This document shows positions 6,129-10,024 of a DNA stretch of 10,024 bases, one piece after another; positions within the stretch are counted from its first letter, which is position 1; each line of letters starts with the position of its first letter. Both the position numbers and the translations under genes were made by a program. This DNA comes from RGIG8767 sp964531805 (GTDB lineage: Bacteria > Bacillota > Clostridia > Lachnospirales > Lachnospiraceae): contig CAZHGE010000096.1 of the NCBI GenBank assembly GCA_964531805.1, forward strand, positions 1 to 10,024. The letters run 5' to 3'. The notes beneath the pieces are model-generated. The model was given only the letters and a program-made list of their open reading frames with translations, searched no databases and was not told the origin of the DNA.

Positions 6129-7592
6129 ATGTGTTTCTTTTTTAAATCTATAAATAGAAAAATATGGATATCAGCACTTTGTACTGTACTTCTATTATCC
6201 AATATATCTACTTCTGTTTTTGCTGCAAGGGACTATGATGCAGAAGCGGAAGAGCGTAAAAAACTTCCTGTTGAAACAAACCAATATATGAACTGGCCTG
6301 CTGGCCCAGAGATTGGTGCTCAATCAGCCATTCTCATGGAAGTTAATACAGGTTCCATCTTATATGCAAAAAATATTGATGAAAAGCTCTACCCTGCCAG
6401 TATTACAAAAATTCTGACAGCTCTAATTGCTTTTGAGAAATGTGATATGGATGAAATAGTCACCTTTTCATCTGAAGCTATTCATAGTATAAACTGGCGT
6501 GAAGATGCAAACATGGGGATTAATGTTGGCGATGCCATTACCATGGAACAATGCTTATACGGACTTTTAGTTGGATCTGCCAATGAAGCAGCTTATGCCA
6601 TTGCTGAGCATATCTGCGGAGAAGGCAATGTGGAACAGTTTAGTGATCTGATGAACCAGAAAGCAAAGGAACTTGGATGTACAAATTCCAATTTTATTAC
6701 TCCAAATGGAATTCATGATGAGAACCATTACACCTCTGCACATGATATGGCATTGATTGCACAGGCATACTTTTCAAATGAATTATTATCCAAAATGTCT
6801 CTTACTACCAGTTATCATGTACCCCAGACATCAACCCAGCCAAGAGAGGATATGATTGTCTGGGCAAAAAGTAAACTACTGCCTGGTAAACAATATGCTT
6901 ACGATGGTTTAGTCGGTACCAAAACTGGTTATACAGATGATGCAAGACAAACACTTGTATCCTGTGCTCAGAAAAATGGTATGAAGCTGGTGTGTGTGAT
7001 TTTAAAAGAAGAATCACCTAATCAGTTTACAGATACTATAGAACTTTTTGAATATGGATTTCAAAATTTCTATGCTGTGCCTGTTGCAGAAAATGATAAG
7101 ACTTATTCCATTGATACTTCTAATTTCTTTTCTACAGATACGGACTTTTTTGGCAGCAGCAAACCAATTTTAGAAATTGATCCGGAGAATTACATTGTCC
7201 TTCCAGAAAATGTAGATTTTTCAGAAACAACTGCGGAACTAACTTATGAAAATTTAGACACCAACGAAATTGCCCGCATTGATTACAAATTTAACGATAT
7301 ATTTGTTGGTTCTGCTTCCATTATTCCTGTGGAAGATACCGTTACCATTTTTGACTTTGGAACAAAACCACAAATCGTGGAAGAACCTACTATGGAAGAA
7401 AGTGACACTATTTTTATCAATGTAAAAAATGTAATTATTGCTATCATTGCCATTGCGCTTCTATTAATTGCAGTTTTTATGATTCGCTCCATGATTATCA
7501 ACACACGCAAATATCATCGAAGAAGCCGTATTATTAAAAAGTATAAGACAAAAAATAATCAACTAGATTGGAAACACTTTAAACCATTCTAA
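6129..7592 (+). CDS. D-alanyl-D-alanine carboxypeptidase (penicillin-binding protein 5/DacF type)
   Basis: Exported serine peptidase that removes the terminal D-Ala from peptidoglycan pentapeptides, trimming wall crosslinks. A signal peptide spans about 1-32 (basic NRK, hydrophobic core, then VFAA). The three penicillin-binding motifs are present and well spaced: SITK (91-94, nucleophile Ser91), SAN (150-152) and KTG (265-267, in VGTKTGYTDDARQ). The S11 catalytic domain runs to about 300. A beta-rich PBP5_C-like domain follows to about 405, then an acidic linker. Instead of the amphipathic helix usual in this family, the C-terminus has a true transmembrane segment (about 434-453) and a basic cytoplasmic tail rich in Lys and Arg. 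The result is an enzyme anchored by its C-terminus, 487 residues long and above the usual 380-450. It appears to be transcribed alone, between two terminators. Confidence 0.94.
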   Translation: MCFFFKSINRKIWISALCTVLLLSNISTSVFAARDYDAEAEERKKLPVETNQYMNWPAGPEIGAQSAILMEVNTGSILYAKNIDEKLYPASITKILTALIAFEKCDMDEIVTFSSEAIHSINWREDANMGINVGDAITMEQCLYGLLVGSANEAAYAIAEHICGEGNVEQFSDLMNQKAKELGCTNSNFITPNGIHDENHYTSAHDMALIAQAYFSNELLSKMSLTTSYHVPQTSTQPREDMIVWAKSKLLPGKQYAYDGLVGTKTGYTDDARQTLVSCAQKNGMKLVCVILKEESPNQFTDTIELFEYGFQNFYAVPVAENDKTYSIDTSNFFSTDTDFFGSSKPILEIDPENYIVLPENVDFSETTAELTYENLDTNEIARIDYKFNDIFVGSASIIPVEDTVTIFDFGTKPQIVEEPTMEESDTIFINVKNVIIAIIAIALLLIAVFMIRSMIINTRKYHRRSRIIKKYKTKNNQLDWKHFKPF

Positions 7593-7612
7593 TAGCAGTA
7601 CATTGTCCTACT

Positions 7613-7657
7613 AAAAAAGACACAATATTTATACTCCATAAATATCGTGTCTTTTTT
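7613..7657. terminator. Long bidirectional terminator between carboxypeptidase and exonuclease genes
   Basis: Twenty bases (7613-7632) pair with twenty (7638-7657) around a 5-base loop. There is one A-C mismatch in the plus transcript, which becomes a G-U pair in the minus transcript. Both ends carry six A/T bases, giving U tracts in either direction. It serves the carboxypeptidase (+) and the convergent exonuclease (-), slightly better for the latter. Confidence 0.9.
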
Positions 7658-7696
7658 ATACATTAAAACAATTCGCCAAGCGTTTCATTGTTTAGT

Positions 7697-8629
7697 TTAT
7701 TCACCTTTTAAATTCTTTGCCTTTTCTTTTATCTGCTTAGCATCTTCATTTGAAATACTCTTATTTGTTTTTACACCGTATACGCCCCCGCTTTCTGCTT
7801 TACGTACACGAAGTTTACTCTTGGTATAACTATGGCGCAGACAATACGCCACTGAGTAATAATGCTTTCCGTTTGGAGAAAACCACTTCATCTTTTTCTT
7901 TAAAGGTCTTCCACAATGGAAACATTTAATATCCGTCATTTCTTTATCATTCAATAAATGGGATTTATCTTTAAAAATACGGGAAATATGCTTTTCATAA
8001 TCCATAAAACGGATATTTACTTCATTCTCTTTACAATCTGGTAAAATAAATGTATCAAAAGATACTTTTTCTAAAACAGCAGGATCCTCAATCATATCGA
8101 ATACCTGTGCTGTATAGTAAGCATCACTAAAAGCCCTATGAAATGGAATATCCTTATGAATATTTAACATATCAATAGCATACTCCAAAGATCTTCTAGA
8201 CTTTTTATCCTCATATGCAATACTGAATAACTTCTGGATATCATAATATTTTATAGGTCTGTCAGAAAGAGGGAGCATACCGTAATAACGCATATTTCTC
8301 TGTAATTCCAAAAGATCCAAAGGTCCCCAGGTACAGAAAATATAATCATCACCACACCATTCCAAGAACTGTTCCATCACTTCCACAAAAGGTTTTCCCT
8401 TTTCCAACTGTTCCATTTGTAAATGAATCAGTTTACTAGTGATATAGTGCATCTCATGATAGATCTGTGGTTTGATTAATTCCGAAAACTCACCGATCAT
8501 ATCACGGTTCTCATTCAGTTTTACTGCCCCAATCTCTACTATCTCGAATGGAAGAGCATTCCCATTTTCATCCACCTCTCCAGGGTGACTGCTCTGATTC
8601 CATTCCAGATCAAAAATAATATAATCCAT
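7697..8629 (-). CDS. DEDDh-type 3'-5' exonuclease with C-terminal zinc-ribbon-like tail
   Basis: Predicted 3'-5' exonuclease of the DnaQ/RNase T superfamily acting on DNA or RNA ends with two metal ions. Exo I is FDLEW (6-10, Asp7 and Glu9), Exo II includes Asp105 in WGPLDLLEL (101-109), and Exo III is HRAFSDA (164-170) with His164 and Asp169 in the H-x4-D spacing of DEDDh enzymes. The exonuclease domain (about 1-185) resembles the KapD/inhibitor-of-KinA and ERI-1-like group. Beyond it, CFHC (236-239) and CLRH (263-266) could bind one zinc ion and suggest nucleic acid contact. The tail after about 270 is basic. The ATG at 8629 has a GAGG site about 7 bases upstream. Only 15 bases separate it from tRNA-Arg on the same strand, so both may come from one transcript. 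The substrate is not known. Confidence 0.87.
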   Translation of the reverse strand: MDYIIFDLEWNQSSHPGEVDENGNALPFEIVEIGAVKLNENRDMIGEFSELIKPQIYHEMHYITSKLIHLQMEQLEKGKPFVEVMEQFLEWCGDDYIFCTWGPLDLLELQRNMRYYGMLPLSDRPIKYYDIQKLFSIAYEDKKSRRSLEYAIDMLNIHKDIPFHRAFSDAYYTAQVFDMIEDPAVLEKVSFDTFILPDCKENEVNIRFMDYEKHISRIFKDKSHLLNDKEMTDIKCFHCGRPLKKKMKWFSPNGKHYYSVAYCLRHSYTKSKLRVRKAESGGVYGVKTNKSISNEDAKQIKEKAKNLKGE

Positions 8630-8644
8630 AAGTTACCTCAATAA

Positions 8645-8718
8645 CGTCCCCGACACGATTTGAACGTGCGACCTTTCGCTTAGGAGGCGAACGCTCTATC
8701 CAGCTGAGCTACGAGGAC
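8645..8718 (-). tRNA. tRNA-Arg (anticodon CCU)
   Basis: A complete 74-base tRNA on the minus strand. The acceptor GTCCTCG (8718-8712) pairs with CGGGGAC (8652-8646) with one G-U, and the discriminator is G at 8645. The anticodon stem TTCGC/GCGAA encloses CTCCTAA, giving anticodon CCU (8684-8682) that reads the rare AGG arginine codon. The D arm includes AGCTCAGCTGGATAGAGC and the T loop is TTCAAAT. CCA is not encoded. It lies between the DUF3881 gene and the exonuclease gene. Confidence 0.97.
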
Positions 8719-8781
8719 ATCCTTCTATGATTATCAGCTACAGTCTAAATATTCCCCCATTGGAATAACTGATTTTTCACA

Positions 8782-8832
8782 GGAAGTTTATCTTCCGGGG
8801 AAATTTATTTTTCGGGAAAGTTTATCTTTCCC
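8782..8832. repeat. Three tandem imperfect 17-bp palindromic units across a stop codon
   Basis: Units are 8782-8798 (GGAAGTTTATCTTCCGG), 8799-8815 (GGAAATTTATTTTTCGG) and 8816-8832 (GAAAGTTTATCTTTCCC). The first two match at 14 of 17 positions, the first and third at 13. Each unit is itself an inverted repeat with an AT-rich centre; in the minus transcript the third forms a 7-bp hairpin and the first a 5-bp one. The array encodes the last residues of the DUF3881 protein and its stop (8805-8807), then runs into the gap before tRNA-Arg. Confidence 0.7.
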
Positions 8833-9716
8833 TGCAGCCAAATAATACCTTTAAAACGTCTTCCTGGTAATGGTTCCCCATATAAATCCAGTTTATTGAT
8901 ACACATCGAAAATGTCAGATCGTTACACAATAACTGCATTTTATAAATCTGCTCATTTGTCACATTATTCTCTACTAAATCACAGGATAAAATTTCTCCC
9001 ATAATGGAATACTGATCACATTCTACACCATATGGCATAAAATAGGTATCTACAATTGTATAAATATCATTCTGATGAATTTTTTTTGAGATAGAAGTAT
9101 ACATATCCATATCTTCTAAAGTCAGACTCTCAATAGCTGATTCATCCCCTCTTTTTGCTGCTTCCATCAAACGATTACGACTATTTGCTGCTTTTTGAGT
9201 TCTTCTTATATCATGCTCATTTTTTTTTAAAGGCATCATAATACTCCCTTTACATGATAAAGCAGATAATGTAAGAGAAGTTCCACTTACTGGTAGTGTT
9301 CCTGAATTTCTTGCCTTCAAATAAGGAATCATATTCTGGAGATAAAAAATCAGAGTAATCCCCACCTTAACATCATCGCATACGCCAGCGTAAGATTCTT
9401 TATCTGCATGGCGTTCTACGGTAATATCTTCATAGGATGTAATCCCATCACCGCGAAGATAGGGAAAACAGTAGTCAAAAGAAAAATGATTCTGTTCATC
9501 ATACTCTCCACATACTGCTAATCCCATTCCCTCTGCAAAATCTTTACAGAAAACGGCTGTCATAGAATCCTCATCCGTTTCTGCTTTAGAATGGATCGAC
9601 ACTTTTGATGTATAAGCCCGGTCAGTTGCATCCTGTGCGCAGAAACGAATCAGTCTTTCATAATCTTTTCTTTTTTGAATGGATGAAAATCCTATCGCAC
9701 GTAAATATTTATGCAA
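8805..9716 (-). CDS. Probable DUF3881 family protein, function unknown
   Basis: A 303-residue soluble protein with no signal peptide or membrane helix. The opening MHKYLRAIGFSSIQKRKDYERLI resembles the Clostridia-restricted DUF3881 family as I recall it; no search was possible. Other visible stretches are GMGLAVCGEYDEQ (63-75), an acidic and Arg/Lys-rich helical segment around 166-200, MPYGVECDQYSIMGEI (about 227-242) and the C-terminal PGRRFKGIIWLQGKINF. No catalytic motif was recognised. The start is TTG at 9716-9714; GGGAGG at 9728-9733 lies 11 bases upstream, and no in-frame ATG or GTG lies between. It follows serS by 60 bases on the same strand. The last codons and the stop fall in a tandem repeat, and the frame stays open for about 19 codons past the stop, to a TAG near 8748. 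The conserved WLQG end suggests the present stop is natural. Confidence 0.75.
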   Translation of the reverse strand: MHKYLRAIGFSSIQKRKDYERLIRFCAQDATDRAYTSKVSIHSKAETDEDSMTAVFCKDFAEGMGLAVCGEYDEQNHFSFDYCFPYLRGDGITSYEDITVERHADKESYAGVCDDVKVGITLIFYLQNMIPYLKARNSGTLPVSGTSLTLSALSCKGSIMMPLKKNEHDIRRTQKAANSRNRLMEAAKRGDESAIESLTLEDMDMYTSISKKIHQNDIYTIVDTYFMPYGVECDQYSIMGEILSCDLVENNVTNEQIYKMQLLCNDLTFSMCINKLDLYGEPLPGRRFKGIIWLQGKINFPEK

Positions 9717-9727
9717 TGATTTCTTAA

Positions 9728-9733
9728 GCCTCC
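9728..9733 (-). promoter_or_regulatory. Ribosome binding site fixing a TTG start
   Basis: GGGAGG on the minus strand is a strong site, 11 bases before the TTG at 9716. The in-frame codons between them (CTT, AAG, AAA, TCA) offer no ATG, GTG or TTG, so TTG at 9716 is the only sensible start for the downstream protein. Confidence 0.6.
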
Positions 9734-9748
9734 CATTCTATTAACAAA

Positions 9749-9771
9749 TTTGATAATAATTCAATATCAAA
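9749..9771. promoter_or_regulatory. AT-rich dyad between serS and the DUF3881 gene
   Basis: TTTGATA (9749-9755) and TATCAAA (9765-9771) form a perfect 7-bp inverted repeat with a 9-base centre. It starts just after the serS stop. Only a short TTTG follows on the minus strand, so it is at best a weak terminator and could equally be a binding site or chance symmetry in AT-rich sequence. Confidence 0.35.
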
Positions 9772-9776
9772 ATATA

Positions 9777-10024
9777 CTACTGAATAACTTTCATTCCACC
9801 CATGTATGGCTGTAATGCTTCTGGAATCTTGATAGAACCGTCTGCCTGAAGATTGTTCTCCAAAAATGCAATCAACATTCTAGGTGGAGCAACTACTGTA
9901 TTATTCAATGTGTGTGCAAGATATTTTCCGTTTTCACCATTTACACGGATTTTTAATCTTCTTGCCTGCGCATCTCCTAAGTTAGAGCAGCTTCCTACTT
10001 CAAAATATTTCTTCTGTCTTGGAG
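9777..10024 (-). CDS. serS: Seryl-tRNA synthetase, C-terminal end (5' end outside window)
   Basis: The last 81 residues of a class II aminoacyl-tRNA synthetase that charges tRNA-Ser with serine. The visible part reads EVGSCSNLGDAQARRLKIR (residues 8-26 of the fragment), which corresponds to the SCSN..D.QARR stretch of SerS, then AHTLNNTVVAPPRMLIAFLEN (36-56), which is motif 3 with its conserved Arg48, and PEALQPYMGG near the end. In the common bacterial form motif 3 reads HTLNGSGLAVGR; here the glycines are replaced by NTVVAPPR. This variant is, as I recall, usual in Clostridia rather than a defect. The stop is TAG at 9779-9777. The fragment begins with two bases of a split codon at the window edge. 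Confidence 0.93.
   Translation of the reverse strand, partial: PRQKKYFEVGSCSNLGDAQARRLKIRVNGENGKYLAHTLNNTVVAPPRMLIAFLENNLQADGSIKIPEALQPYMGGMKVIQ

Noticed and set aside
7647..7829. Plus-strand open frame of 60 codons over the exonuclease C-terminus
   Set aside because: It starts in the terminator and runs antisense to the exonuclease tail. Its hydrophobic look comes from reverse-complemented lysine codons.
8750..8767. Inverted repeat TATTCC/GGAATA between the DUF3881 gene and tRNA-Arg, considered as a terminator
   Set aside because: The stem is only six AT-rich base pairs and lacks a proper U tract on either strand.

Overview
The window looks like chromosome from a low-GC Gram-positive anaerobe of the class Clostridia, most likely family Lachnospiraceae. 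This is inferred from AT-rich codon use, strong AGGAGG-type ribosome sites, a ChvE-like sugar-binding lipoprotein, a Cytidylate_kin2 protein, a probable DUF3881 protein and a clostridial-style SerS C-terminus. No phage, insertion sequence, CRISPR array or defence locus was seen. Coding density is high and the longest gap between genes is about 219 bases.

Layout. At 1-54 is the 3' part of a tRNA-Pro(CGG), closed by a terminator that also serves the convergent gene. On the minus strand, 1526-167 holds a small two-helix membrane protein overlapping a ChvE-type sugar-binding lipoprotein, with no permease or ATPase beside them. Diverging from this pair is a class-3-type aldehyde dehydrogenase (1682-3043, +). 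Converging on that is trmB (3782-3141, -), the tRNA m7G46 methyltransferase. Next, on the plus strand, come an ArsB/NhaD-type permease and a Cytidylate_kin2 protein 18 bases apart (4002-5975), closed by a very strong terminator. A D,D-carboxypeptidase (6129-7592, +) follows and ends at a long bidirectional terminator.

The rest is one minus-strand run, read from high to low coordinates: the 3' end of serS, a probable DUF3881 protein with a TTG start, tRNA-Arg(CCU), and a DEDDh exonuclease with a zinc-ribbon-like tail. The gaps are short (60, 86 and 15 bases) and no clear terminator was seen between them. Partial co-transcription is therefore plausible. Three of these four, and trmB nearby, concern tRNA or RNA metabolism.

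Most of the window is ordinary housekeeping sequence, and no clearly undescribed system was found. The points most worth a second look are the permease plus lysine-less P-loop kinase operon with its leader hairpin, an Arg in place of the cofactor-selecting Glu of the aldehyde dehydrogenase, three tandem 17-bp palindromic units across the stop codon of the DUF3881 gene, the exonuclease gene abutting tRNA-Arg, and an orphan, cysteine-rich sugar-binding lipoprotein.
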